NCBI GenBank assembly: GCA_037176845.1
Contig: JAYKXP010000026.1
Location: forward strand, 248,001-312,000
DNA from: Paramarasmius palmivorus
Taxonomy: Eukaryota > Basidiomycota > Agaricomycetes > Agaricales > Marasmiaceae
Length of the DNA: 64,000 bases
Direction of reading: 5' to 3'
Position 1 is the stretch's first letter, and every line of letters begins with the position of its first letter. Positions 31,862 through 43,915 of this stretch are shown here, piece after piece. The notes beneath the pieces are model-generated. The model was not told the DNA's origin. It did no database searches and was given only the letters and a program-made list of their open reading frames with translations. The translations under genes were made by a program, and so were the position numbers.

Positions 31862-33113
31862 ATGCAACTGGTTAGACGTCCCCGCTGGCCATGTTTTGCA
31901 TCACTTTTCGTGGTCTCCCTTCCTCTGTTTTTCGGGTTGTTTTTCGGGTTGAACTACCCAGGTGCGTGACATATACATCAAACGAGATGCATATTTGACT
32001 GATTCTTTTTGCTAAAGAGATTGTCAGAAATGGGTGGCCAGCTGCTCGGTGTAGGATCAACGCTGCGGCCCTCAATACTCGCTATTGCTGCTATGCGGAA
32101 TGTGGATCATCTTGCAGTTCTGCAGGTGGACTGGGAGTGCAGAGTTGTAGTGCTCTTGTGAACCAAGTGAACACGAATTTCAATCCAACCACATGTATGG
32201 CCAATAGTAGTTCCTGCCCCAACAATATAGTTGGAGCTACATGCGATAATGGGTAAGTGGACTAGCTCCGAGTTTTGTGGTTGTAAACTAACCGAACGGT
32301 TGACAATGACAGGTACCGTTGTTGTCGTCGATGCTGTAGCACTTGTACCTCGTGTTCGAACAGGTAACTATGAGCTGCTGTCCACCACACTTTGAGAAGT
32401 CACTGACACACCTCCAAGTTGTTCAGGATCCGGTACAAGCCAATCATGCACCACCTCTTGCTCTACTCGCGAGTGAGTATCAGTTTGCAGCGATTTTGAT
32501 CGTAGTACTTAATCTTTGTTCAGATGCAATTGCTTCTGTTGTGACTCTACGAATCATCATGCCTGCACCCTCCGTTGCCCGACCTGCTACTATATCTCCC
32601 TCCAAGTATCGTACACTCCCATAAGTGGCGGAGGCCAGCAAAATGTCACATATTCACAGGACTTCTCACAAAACCAGGGGAATGCACAAAATTTCTTGGA
32701 TTCTCATGGCGTCAATACTCAACATACATGTCATTACAACAAAAAGAACCCTTCAGAGGTGTGTCATATCCAGGTCGTGATCGTCGCAGTGTCTGATGCT
32801 ATCACCTTTGATGTAGATCTCTTTCGACGTGTCCTTTACACCTTGGAAGTGGGCAATAACAGCTGTTTTTGGGATGGTCCCCCTCTGCTTCGCCATTTGT
32901 TTCGCTGCATTCTTCCTTTGTTGCCGGCCAATCTTCACAAAGTTGGGCATCATGCAACGGTCACCACTAAGCATTGAAAGAGACCGGACACGAGATGCAA
33001 GCACAGAGGAAGAGACAGGGACAACCCTTGGGCATACCACGACGAGTGCAGAGGAATCAGATTATAAACAATCGCCGGAGAAAAACGTGGAGTCACTGAA
33101 AGACGAGTCGTAG
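31862..33113 (+). CDS. Cysteine-rich membrane protein, unknown family
   Basis: Multi-exon, reconstructed in frame. It starts MQLVRRPRWPCFASLFVVSL followed by a hydrophobic stretch, a signal anchor. An ectodomain very rich in cysteine follows: RYCCYAECGSSCSS, CMANSSSCPNN, GYRCCRRCCSTCTSCSN, CSGSGTSQSCTTSC, ECNCFCCDSTNHHAC, CPTCYYISLQ. After a Gln/Asn-rich stretch and HTCHYNKKNPSE, the last intron (spliced before ATC TCT TTC GAC) leads into a second hydrophobic helix, WAITAVFGMVPLCFAICFAA FFLCC, then a charged cytosolic tail ending EKNVESLKDES. Two membrane passes with a Cys-rich loop suggest a surface or endomembrane protein. No known domain is recognised; the cysteine pattern is not that of EGF, WSC or CFEM domains. 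Confidence 0.7.
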
Positions 33114-33349
33114 TTACTTTTTCCCTGGGCAATTTAGCTCTTTTCTCGATGTCGTCTAGGATTCAGAATCTTCGTAATAAATCATTACAGCATGAGGTTT
33201 TTTGAGACGAGCAATTGAGATGTTGTACGAGTTCAGAAATGAGGAAAAGTGGGAGTGAGCTGAAAACGAAAAAAGCGGTGCTGTGGGATTTCCGGTGCAA
33301 ATTGCCAAAACTCGGAAGTCTCTTCCCCACAACACCCTTTGCGCCCGTC

Positions 33350-36300
33350 ATGGCCACTCCCAGATCGTCTTCCAGTCCTCTTGAATCAAACAACACACCT
33401 TCTACTAGCTCTACGCCTAATCCATCTACAGGGCTCAAAAGAAAGAGGATTACACTGGCTTGTCACCGTTGTCGTCGTGCGTTCTGATACCTCTGCCGGA
33501 CTTTCAAAATCGCTGATTCTTCTTGTTTTCTCCTAGAAAAAAAGGGCAAGTGTGATGGAACAAAGCCAGTATGCTCTACCTGCGAATCAGCAGGAGCTCA
33601 ATGTGAATGGCCTGACCCCGAACTCGATGGAAGAAAACACAAGAGAATGACAGGATTCGTTCGTTCAAAACAGCAAAATGCGGATCGATCTAGTCAGCCT
33701 GGAATTAGTGAAACGAAAGAGCCGAGAAGAACCATGGCTATGAACATCGATGATGATGAACTCTATCATTCCAGGAGACAGGGAGGCTACGAAGATGGGA
33801 TGAATGGCATGGGAAGTAGTTCACCAGCATTACGCGGCACCCTTCCGGAGCACTACGGTGGAAACATGCACCCAAGCAACCGAATACATACAGCCCATAG
33901 CAGTCGTGACATCTCCCCTCGGTCATTCAATTCCTCGATGGTGGCTAGTCCTCACCAAGCCCATTCAGCTGCACCAAGTCCGTTGGACGTTCTTCTCGCA
34001 GCAGCGGGTACTGATCCGAGCTGGAATATGATACCCACCAATTCGGTAGGACACGGCCAAAACGGATCTACATCAGTAAAACACTCAATATCGGAGAGGC
34101 ATGGAGAGCTAACTCCAGCGATTATGCGGTCTTCGGCGTTAAGCACCAGCGAATCTGAGCGGGGACTAAGTTCATTCTCCCATCCACCAGAGCCTCCACT
34201 CGTTCTCCAATATCATCGGTGGGTGGTGAAGTATTTTGTCGTGCACTTGTTGTAACTCAACACACCTTCTAGCCCGTTTGGTCCAACAGCAATTCAAGTA
34301 AGGCAACTGTTTTAACCCGCACACGCTCTCTAGAGTCTGAAAGTAACACTTAGCCCGGGCTTGAGCAGATATCTATTGCATTTCGAGCACCTATCCCGGG
34401 ATCAAGGGCGGCGTCACCTACACTCGGCGAGTCGCCTACCTCAGGAACAAGTAGTGATTTCGATTTCAACAATCCCAAGACCTCATTCTCTTTCGAACCC
34501 ATTCACTACACGAACCCTACATTTTCGTCTCCCCATACAATGGATCTCAGTGGTATCGGGGGCTCCACTGTCACAGCATCGGATTCACCGTTTGATGCCA
34601 ATTCAGACATCCCTCGACCGGCTGTTCTGCAGAAATTGTTACCTCTCTTTTTCGCAAGAATGGGAAGCCATTTTCCATTCCTTACAGAGAGTTCATTAAT
34701 GAGCAACATCGACCACGAGGACCCGAGTCGACGCGTCACAGCGCCGCTGTTACTGAATGCAGTGTGTGCGCTGGCAGCAAGGTATGTTGGTGCTGTAGTG
34801 TGCAAGTAGAAGCGGCTCTAACGTTTATCAACCTCGAAGATTCTCCGATATTCCCATCATTAGATCGCAAGCCAGGGACAGGTCGCCAGCGACGTATGGA
34901 ATACCCTTCGCCGAAAAGACTAAACAGCTTCTTGTGCCATTATTGGGCTTCCCATCGTCAAATACAGTTGCAGCATTGTTGTTCTTAGCATACTTCTCGT
35001 TTGGCTTGAATAATGAGGGTGAGCAGTACTTTGCGCGCTACCGGATATGTTTTGACCAGTTTTTATTTGTAGGAGCACTATGGACATACTCTGGAATGGC
35101 TCTTCGGTAAGCCGCCATTCTGACGATGTTGTTTTACTCTTCATGCGTCACTTCAGAATGGCCGTAGACCTCGGATTGCATCAGGTCAGCATTGTCATCT
35201 GTCGATCAAGGAGCTCTGAAACTGACCCAAGCATCATACAGGACGTGGAGATATACTCAACCAACGAGATCCAACGAGCTAGTGACAGATTGCTTTGGTG
35301 GTCTTGCTTCGTTTTAGACCGCACATTGGCATTCGGAACAGGACGGCCCGTCACTGTAAAAGACAAGGAAATCAAGGTGTGTATAGGGTTGCTGTGAAAT
35401 GCGGTTCTCTCAAAGGACTCTAGGCGTCCTTGCCCACAGAAGAGGAAATATTAGCTGTTCTACGAGCAGACAACAACAGTCTCGTTCTTGATCAACGCAA
35501 CCGCGCACCTTCGCCCTTCCCGTTCCACGTCAAGATGTTTCAGCTTTATGGAGCTCTCGCTGAGACGATCAATACGGTAGAGCCTAGCTGGAAACCTCCG
35601 AGATCAGATCCTCCTTCCAGAGCAGATAAAAGTGATGGACCTGAAAACGGAGAGAAGGGAGGTACCAATGCCGAGAGAACTACGCCGACCTTAGATGCTA
35701 ATGGCGAGGTTATTCCGAACCTCGCAGAGGTGGAAGACATGATAACCGTTGCGTATCATTCCTTGCCTGAATTGATGGTATTCAACCCGGAGAAGTATGT
35801 AAACATGTGTTCCGCTCTAACCGTGGTTTGAAGTTGATCTTTGAATTGCAGTCTTCGAATACACGCAGAGAATTCGGCGAGTCCCACTTTCCTCGCACTC
35901 CATCTTTGGGTAAGCACTCACGTCTAGCTTAAGACTTTACTCACATCGCCACCAGTACAATTCCATCATCATCCTTCTATACCGACCGCCTCTCATTCAC
36001 CCGCGGGTTAATGCGGCAAACGCCAGCCTCCAGGACCGACTTTCAGTTGTCAATAATTCCTGTCTCGCAATCAGTAATATCTTGAGCTCTGCAGACCTTG
36101 TGGATCCGTTTGCATATCTTGCATCGCCTTTCGTCAATCAATGTTTCTTTGTCGCCGCTAGCGCTTGGATCCAAGGTAAGCTACGTTCGCAACGAGTTAC
36201 TTGTGATACTCAGACCGTATGCAGATTATCGTATTCGGACTGGACGTGATGTCCTTGCTTCTTCGTCTTCTGCCTCTAGTTCAGGGGATAACTGGGCTGC

Positions 36301-36849
36301 CTCTCCAGCCCACTCCGGTGGTCACGGGAACGCCCCCAGCAAAATCCTTCATTCATCAACCAGCATTCTTGCGCAAATGGCCATCAATAATTTCAAGCTT
36401 TGTAAGAAAGCACTCTCTAGGCAAGCCTCTTACTGGATGGGTGTGAAGTGGATCGAAGCCGTCGTTGAGAAGTATGCCATTCAAAAGCGTAGAGTCAGTC
36501 TAAAGAATGCCACGGAGGGCGTTGACACTTTTGTGTCTGGAGCTGAGATGGTGATTTGTTTCGTCACCCTGTCAAACACACCTCTTACCCATTATTGTAG
36601 TCGATCTTCAAGAGATTGGTACAAAGGACGACAGGAGAATCTCCGAAGTCCGATATCAGTCCTGAAGGTAACCTGAAGTACCATGTTCACACAAAGCCAT
36701 TCTAATTTCCTCCCTTAGCACTTGCCACATTGTTCTCCGCGTTCTCACAGGATCAAAACTCACTAGCGCTGAGCGAAGACGATTGGGCTTTGGCTTATAG
36801 TGTCGCATCATTCACTGCAGCAAACGACAACAAAATATTCGCCGCCTAG
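33350..36849 (+). CDS. Zn2Cys6 fungal-specific transcription factor
   Basis: Multi-exon. The DNA-binding cluster is complete: C38, C41, C48, C55, C58, C65 (CX2CX6CX6CX2CX6C) in ITLACHRCRQKKGKC and VCSTCESAGAQCEW, preceded by a basic KRKR. A Ser/His-rich, presumably disordered region of about 250 residues follows. The fungal-specific middle domain then has PRPAVLQKLLPLFFARMGSH, LLNAVCALAARF, LLFLAYFSFGLNNEG, WTYSGMALRMAVDLGLHQ, ASDRLLWWSCFVLDRTLAF and GTGRPVTV, all diagnostic of the family. The C-terminal half continues in frame to NKIFAA at 36846. This protein is intact, unlike the decayed relative near 17.3-18.7 kb. It lies between an aldo/keto reductase and a polyol dehydrogenase, so local regulation is possible but unproven. 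Target genes cannot be predicted. Confidence 0.9.
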
Positions 36850-37425
36850 GTGTAGTAGACTTTTTTTCATCTACCCGCTCCCTATTCTTGCTGTAGACCA
36901 TGTTTGTATACAAATAGCTGTAGCATTATACGTATAGCCACCTAATGATTCCTTAGCTTCGGACTAGGAGGTTCAGGGGTCCTTGAAGTACTTATAGACT
37001 TCTATACATATATACTGATCTGAGAAGACGACTCTAGTCGTTCTCCTGAAGTTCAATAGTGGAACAATATTTGCTTTTTATATGTACATTACCACAAGTA
37101 TATCCAAAGTGATATTTTACCGTTGTTAACGTTCAGGCAGTTTTATGCGTGAGAAACTAGACTCACGCTACAACGTCCATGATCATGGCATGAGCAACAA
37201 GCTCAGTGCCCAGGCTGAGGCCTGGCAAGTTGATCTCTTGATTTTCTATTTCCATCTTGAATGCTGATTGTGCAAACAAGGATTCTCTGCTCGCCGTATC
37301 AGTGCTACAATAACGAACCTGGGCACAAGAAACCAAATCTCCAAGGAACCATTTTACATCTATGAAAAAGCTGGTCGCTATAAAGAGAAACGACAAGGAA
37401 GCACCTCGGGCCTCATTGACTAGCA
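36850..37425. other. Intergenic, no gene seen
   Basis: AT-rich stretch after the transcription factor gene, probably holding its terminator region. A minus-strand frame at 37163-37426 exists but shows no recognisable domain. Confidence 0.4.
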
Positions 37426-38120
37426 AATGGAACCTTGAGCGAACGATATAGACGAGTATGGCCCCAGGTTTGATATCAAACTCGTTCGAGGCGTACTTGA
37501 AGGGAAGATCGGGTTCAGGACATGTTTTGTGGTTACTATTGGAGGGAAGAAGAAAACATCTCTCGACAATGTCATGACATTAGGTCGAAATCTAGGATTC
37601 AAGAGAGACTGGGAGCTGCTAGAGAGAACATCAGTGCCGATTCCGTGTGCGTGAGTACGTGATTTAGATCTCGTTTATTGCAATGAACAATGGGCCATGA
37701 ACGTATTGCAGACGCATGTGGAGTGAAAAGTCTTCAACTCCGCAATGACTACCAGCTTCTATCAGTGCTCAACATCCCGCACACAGGCTACTTCTCGAGG
37801 ATTAAGGCATCACGGCTCGATACTTCGTAACAAATGTGGAATTTCTTTTGTGATCCCACGGATGATGATGAGCAGTGGATCATGCTGGACCGTCTGTTTA
37901 CCTCGAGATACTAGGAGCACCCAGGTTTAACGAGAAAGTTCTAGCTGATCACGCAGCAAAAGAAAATCTGCATGACAGCACTAATGAGTTTGCGTCCAGT
38001 GTTACGAGCCTTAACAACTTAGGTGGAAGTTCCTCAAGCTCATTGCTGCTCATGAAACAACGAATCTGTCACATCCTTCCGATGTCTTGGCCTACATCTA
38101 GACCAAACAGCCTATGTAGA
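37426..38120 (+). pseudogene. Possible degenerate gene fragment of unknown family
   Basis: Plus-strand pieces look protein-like but do not join. One frame (about 37436-37647) reads IDEYGPRFDIKLVRGVLEG and continues 45 residues to a GT donor. After a plausible 60-nt intron the continuation hits a stop in that frame, while another frame gives SLQLRNDYQLLSVLNIPHTG and then a stop. A third piece follows (FCDPTDDDEQWIMLDRLFTS). No start codon fits the first piece. Either a decaying gene or coincidental open frames; I do not recognise the family. Confidence 0.3.
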
Positions 38121-38262
38121 TAATGTACCTAGGACCGGACCGGATGATGACCGTCTCGGATTTTGCATGTGAACACTTGCCCAACTTCCGCCCCGGGTGT
38201 TCGAGGCCTCACGAGAAAGAAAAACCCACGGTGACTTCAATAGCAGCCCATCATCACTCCCC

Positions 38263-39857
38263 ATGCCCGCCATCTCCCAAGCCTTCGCTGAAACTTCTGC
38301 CCCTCAGGTTCTCAAGCAGAATGGGACACTTGGTCATGTTCCACAACGACTCATGGACAAGCTCAGTCTAGGAGGTGTCGTATCCGATGGCGTCTTCCGA
38401 CATGCTCCTGGGCCAAATTCGAAGCCTAATGTTGCCCTTTGGGTGACCAAAGAGCATCAGTTATATCAAGAAGAAATTCCTTATCCTGTATGTGGGCCGA
38501 ATGACTGGTGAGTAGCCCTCCTATCTTTCGCGTCGCTGATACTTATTTCCAATGTCGCCAGTATAGTACATGTTCGTGCTACCGGTATCTGTGGATCTGA
38601 GGTACCATTCTCACTCAATCTGTCATGGACCTTCGACTCACGAGACCATGATGACTTGATATAGATCCACTTCTGGAAGTCTGGTAGAATCGGCGACTGT
38701 ATGGTGGACCATGATCTCATACTTGGTTAGCATCGTACCTACTTGATAACACTTTCTCATGTTCAACCTCCCATGACAGGGCACGAGTCGTCTGGAGAGA
38801 TCTTGGAGGTGGGTTCAGGCGTCAAGAATCTCAAACCTGGAGATCGGGTCTCTATCGAACCGGGAGTGACGTGCTGGCAGTGCAGGCAATGCATATCAGG
38901 ACGTTACAATCTGTGCCCATCTGTGAAGTTCAGCGGAACACCTCCATCGCATGGGACTATGGCACGATACATATCACACCCTGCTCGGTTCCTCCACAAG
39001 TACGTCGCGTTCGATTGCATGTAGTATCTCACTAATAGTTTCCAAGGATACCTGACACAATGTCTTTCGCGCAAGCGGCCCTCGTGGAACCGTTGTCCGT
39101 GGCGGTCGGTGCCATCTCTCGAGCACAACCACAGCTCGGGCAACCCGTTCTTGTTTGTGGTATTTTGCATTTCTTGGTTCAGGAGGCAATGCGTTCACGA
39201 GTTATACAGGCGCCGGACCCATTGGATTAGCCGCCGCTTTGTGCGCACGTGCAGCAGGTGCACATCCCATCTGCATCACAGACCTGGAGGAATCCCGACT
39301 TGATCAAGCGAAACAACTCGGATTCAACCTCACGCTCAAGATAGACTTGGGATGGGATCGCTTGGAAGCTTCAGAAAAGATCCGAGAGTTGATGGGGTCA
39401 GAATGCATACCGGAGATCGCGTTTGAGTGCACGGGTGCACAATCAAGTATCGTGTCCGCCATATATGTGAGTTTGCTTGCCCTTTTTTGTCTCGTGCTAT
39501 AACGGAATCTTATCTTACAGGCTCTTGTTGACGGCGGTACCCTTCTCCAAGTTGGCTGCGGGAAGCCGGATGTTGAGTTACCCCTAATGGCCATGGGCTT
39601 TCGAGAAGTAAAGTGAGCTTGGTTTCCTACTAGTATTCAGAAACGCACGTTGACCGACTTTTTCGTATAGCATTGTGACGAGTTTTCGATACAAGCAGAC
39701 CTGGCCTACTGTTATTCGCCTACTGAACGACGGTATCCTGGGAGAAGCAGATAAACTTATCACCCACACTTTCTCCCTCGAAAAGACAATCGATGCTTTT
39801 GAGACTTGCATTCGTCGTGAGAGCAAGTCCATCAAAGTACAGATAGTGGACGATTAG
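38263..39857 (+). CDS. Zinc-dependent sorbitol/xylitol/L-arabinitol-type dehydrogenase
   Basis: Multi-exon, start MPAISQAFAETSAPQ. An N-terminal extension of about 55 residues precedes the MDR fold. The catalytic zinc site has TGICGSE (Cys), LILGHESSG (His-Glu), and the structural zinc site CWQCRQCISGRYNLC has all four cysteines. The Rossmann motif GAGPIGLAAALCARAAGA follows, then FECTGAQSSI and CGKPDVELPL, as in polyol dehydrogenases of the sorbitol/xylitol/L-arabinitol branch, which oxidise polyols to ketoses with NAD(P)+. The sequence ends KSIKVQIVDD. The intron splitting VC/GAGPIG (about 39160-39210) is needed to restore the Rossmann motif. Exact substrate cannot be told by eye. The aldo/keto reductase and Zn2Cys6 regulator genes lie just upstream on the same strand. 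Confidence 0.9.
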
Positions 39858-39982
39858 GTAGACCTTGATACATCCACAACTGGGAAAGACGCTGGTCAAG
39901 ACGAAAAAAGGTAGATAATGTAATTGATTCTTCAAGATATCACAATAGAATAACAGACAACAGAGCAAGTGTGACGAGTAAA

Positions 39983-41348
39983 CTACTTTCTGGGTCTCTT
40001 CTTGACCTCCTCTTCTTTACAAGCGTGTAACATCAATTTGTTCGGATGGCCAGGGGTCATACCAGAGTGACCTTTTGACCAGTCGTAGGAAATGGCGTAT
40101 CCAAAGATGTTGCCGGTGCGGTTGAAGGCACTGCAGGCAATCGGACCTGGTGCGGGTTCAAACGCTACGGAATATGTGAACGGGATTCTTCAAGCCTGGA
40201 GATGCTCCGAAACTCACTCTTTAGCCTGGTACGCGCATCCTTGTCCCAAAAGTGAATTGTCCCGTCGGAGCCTGTACAGGAATCGTTGTACAAAGCGGAG
40301 GAAAGCTGGTTAACGAACTTACCACAGGTAGAAAAGGTACCGTGAACGGGGTGGAATGAGATATCATTCACGGCGTAGACCAATGATTGATCTTTGGTGT
40401 TCGGGTTGGAATCTCGTCGATGACACTTGAATGAAAAGTTATTGCTGGTTGGCAGTTAGTCAAAGAAGATTGATGAACTGAGATCACGTACCCGCTGTCT
40501 TTGTCCTCGACATACTGAATAGCTACTCTCCCTTCAATACTTCCGATAGCGAAACCGCTCGTGTTAGAAGCAGTGAAACAAGAAACGACACGGGTTTGCC
40601 ATTTCAGTGGGGAAACCATCGTTTTATAGGGTGTCGTTGGATTCGTTAGGTTGAAGATTTGAATGTGACGTTCCGCTGTTCCGACGACCATGAGCGGGTA
40701 TTGGACATCAAAGGTGTAACAACGCTCTGGTAATGTCACGCTAGCTACTGGAGTGGGAGACCTTAAATCCCAGTACTGGCGCAACATCAATCGTGTGTCT
40801 TGCGAAAAAAGACTCGGATGCCCACCTTGAGAGTTTTATCCCAGCTTCCTGTGGCAAGAATGCCAGCTTGAGGTGCCTCTACCCACTTGACCACTTTGAT
40901 GGGAGCGTCGTGTTGAGCAATTTGAGTCGCTTGTCCTGTGGTAATGTCGAACATACGCCCGGCATTGTCTGCACCACCTGAGAATACCTTGTTGCCATCC
41001 TGTAGGAGAAGGTATCAGTGGAGGAAAATGGTTGGGAGGTGAGAATGACGCGCTTTGCTCCAGCACACGGACAACACGGGCCCTTGATGTTGGTACATCG
41101 CCTTTCCTTGAGACTGCCCTCCTGCGCCAATCTCATAAATACGGACCTGTTTAGCAGATGAGTTTCGGTAATTGAAGAGTGAAATAGAGGAATCCTACGC
41201 TGTTGTCCCAGCTGCCCACAGCTAAATAGTCTGCTTGACTGGAGAAAGCCATGGAAGATATGGAGTCAGTAGGCGGGTCAGACATCTCAATGTCCTTTTC
41301 GGCATTGTTGGTCGTTGGCGTTGCGGTCGCCGATCCGAAGAACGACAT
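39983..41348 (-). CDS. rae1: Rae1/Gle2 mRNA export WD40 protein
   Basis: Starts [20 protein letters not shown] with an N-terminal tail, then WD repeats: [60 protein letters not shown] followed by SWDKTLKYWDLRSP, the Rae1 hallmark [20 protein letters not shown], then [54 protein letters not shown] with [16 protein letters not shown], and [13 protein letters not shown]. This matches Rae1/Gle2 along the whole length, including the C-terminal basic KKRPRK. Rae1 forms a propeller that binds the GLEBS motif of Nup98 and acts in mRNA export and spindle assembly. Transcribed divergently from dbp6, with only 134 bases between the two ATGs. Confidence 0.95.
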
Positions 41349-41482
41349 TATGACCAGCGACGATGAGGAAGGGTTTAGAACAAAGTCAACGAGCAAGCAG
41401 CCTTATTGGGCGCAGATTTGGTCCCACGGTCCACGAGACAAGTTAATAAGTAAAATTCATTTTTCTCTCTTCTCTATACGCC

Positions 41483-43915
41483 ATGGCCGAGCAAGCGACG
41501 ACGACGAAAGTAAGATGATGGAGTTTGAGTGCTTTCAGATGCTGATTCTGATCAGAGATCTTAGGAAAAAACAAAAGCAAAAAAACGATATCTCAAACGG
41601 AAGAAGGAACGTCGAAAAGTCAAGAAGCATAGCAAACCCTCTCAAACAGAACAAGGCGCGCGAAATGTCGAGGAGGACGAGGATGAGGACGACATGGAGC
41701 AGGACGAGGCTACTAGTCTCGGCGAGAGTGCGATGCAGGTCGACGACATTCCCGTACAGAGGCCCCCCAAAAAACGACGGAAGCTTTCTCTTCCCCGGAG
41801 TCCTTCAGAGAAATCTCCAATACCTGTCGAGTCAGAACGAGTCAGGTCGCCAACGCCACTCGTAGCCTTGCCCTCGTTTCCTTTACCAGCTCTACCAGAT
41901 GCACCATCACAATCTACGTTAGCGCTGCAAGGATTGGATCAGGCACTTGTAGATGCAGAAATCATAAGTCCCAGCGTGGTTACATCGATTTGTGACACCA
42001 ACAGTCCGGTTGGTCTCAGTAAGCGGATGGTCAAAAGGCTGCAGGAACTCGGAATAACTGAGCTGTTTGCGGTCCAGACTGCCCTTCTACCGTTCCTTCT
42101 ACCCGATAATCCATTGCAGAAAACACTATACCCAACCTATTATCCTCCACGAGACGTTTGTGTTTCTGCTCCTACAGGTAGTGGGAAAACGCTCGCATAT
42201 GCTGTACCCATCGTCGAGGCAAGCCTGCATGATTGCTGTTATACGGCGATTGTTGAATAATATTCTCTAGGTTCTTAGTGTGCGGGTGGTGACGCGTTTA
42301 CGCGCCCTAATTGTTCTTCCAACTCGAGATCTTGTCACGCAAGTTCGAGAAACCTTTGAGGCTATTAGCAAGGGGCGCGGTTTGAACGTAAGTAATTTCT
42401 GGTTTGTTTACTACAGCATTCTCATGTAATCGTTAGATTGGCACTGCGACTGGCCAACACTCTTTTTCTCACGAGCAATCTCAGCTAGTAGCCGATACAA
42501 GGGCGAAGTATGACACTCCGAACTCTAATATGTGTGTCCCTTCACTGAGGGTTCAGCCTTCTAGGTGGCTCCAGCAAAATAGATATATTGATATGTACCC
42601 CTGGACGGCTTATCGACCATGTCAATGCCACACCAAATTTCTCGTTGCAACACCTCAGATTCTTGGTAAGAATTCGAGGAACACTTTCAACACGCGACTG
42701 ATTTGCTTTACCAATAGGTTATCGACGAGGCTGATCGACTATTAGCACAATCCTACCAGGACTGGCTTGTACAAATATTGGCTGCCACTCGACCTCCGAA
42801 GTACGAACCGAACCGTGTTATTCGGGATCTGTTGCGTGTTTACCAAGAATCTGAGAGTACTAAGCCGCTCCCCCAAAACGATGCTCTCTGTCCTGCATTC
42901 CTCCATCTCCTCCCCTATCCATATATCTCAACCTTTGCCACTGAGAGACGAGATGTGACGTGTCAAAAGCTCCTCTTCTCAGCAACGCTCACTCGCGACC
43001 CATCTAAACTAGCAGCGCTCGAACTTCGTGACCCGAAGTACTTTGTCGTACATCGCAGTCATCAACAGGAAGACAGCGTGCTAGATGTGGTCACTGAGCG
43101 TTTCACAGTGCCCGAAACCCTGACGGTGGGTGACTTGACTTTATACCTTTCACTCTGCTGAAGCCTTCCCTCTCGCCAGGAACATATGATCATCTGCTCC
43201 ACTGAGGAGAAACCCCTCTTTCTGTTCCATCTTGTTCACCAAAATGGCATTGCCAACGCTCTCATTTTCACCAAATCCGCCGAGTCAACAGCAAGATTGG
43301 TCCAACTCTTTGATTATTTTGAGAGTTCTCTCTCAAAGTCCCGTGATTCGAACGCGAAGTCTATCATTGTCCGCGCGTATTCTAGTGATTTAGGAACCGT
43401 CGAACGGAAGTCAATACTAGACAAGTTCAAAGCAAAAGAGATCCAAATGTGCGACACTGCGTTCGACCTTCACTTGCTTGTCTGACTTTGTATTCCCAGC
43501 TTGATCTGTTCAGATCTGATTTCTCGAGGTATCGATATCAGCCACGTATCGCACATCGTTAGTTACGACGCACCGGTTGATATGCGAAAGTATGTTCATC
43601 GAGTCGGTCGAACCGCAAGAGCTGGTCGGGATGGAAGCGCTTGGACATTAGTGGAGGAGCAAGAGGTATAAAAAAAACCCTTTTTATCTTCCTCGGGGCT
43701 AATCTATGTTTTTGCAGGCAAGATACTTCAAGGAAATGATGAAGAACGCGGGCCACTTGGACAGGGTACATAGGGTGAGGGTGAAAAGCGAGGAGCTTGC
43801 TCCGCTTATGCCACACTATCAGGTATGAGGTTTCGCTGTGACAGAATATACACATCAATCTTACGTAGTTCAGGATGCTTTGTCACGCTTAAAGGATACC
43901 TTCTCTAGAAATTGA
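41483..43915 (+). CDS. dbp6: DEAD-box RNA helicase Dbp6 (DDX51), ribosome biogenesis
   Basis: The first exon encodes only MAEQATTTK. The second begins [20 protein letters not shown], a basic nuclear/nucleolar tail, followed by an acidic stretch and [12 protein letters not shown]. Helicase motifs appear in order: Q-motif region ([14 protein letters not shown]), motif I APTGSGKT, Ia PTRDLV, Ib [56 protein letters not shown] and [15 protein letters not shown]. The large insert after motif II ([20 protein letters not shown]) and the [16 protein letters not shown] lead-in are typical of Dbp6/DDX51, needed for early 60S assembly. The last exon ends [10 protein letters not shown]. Shares a 134-bp bidirectional promoter region with rae1. 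Confidence 0.93.

Noticed and set aside
37163..37426. Minus-strand frame of 87 codons with a hydrophobic N-terminal part
   Set aside because: No recognisable domain and no supporting splice or promoter; overlaps the start of plus-strand gene-like debris.
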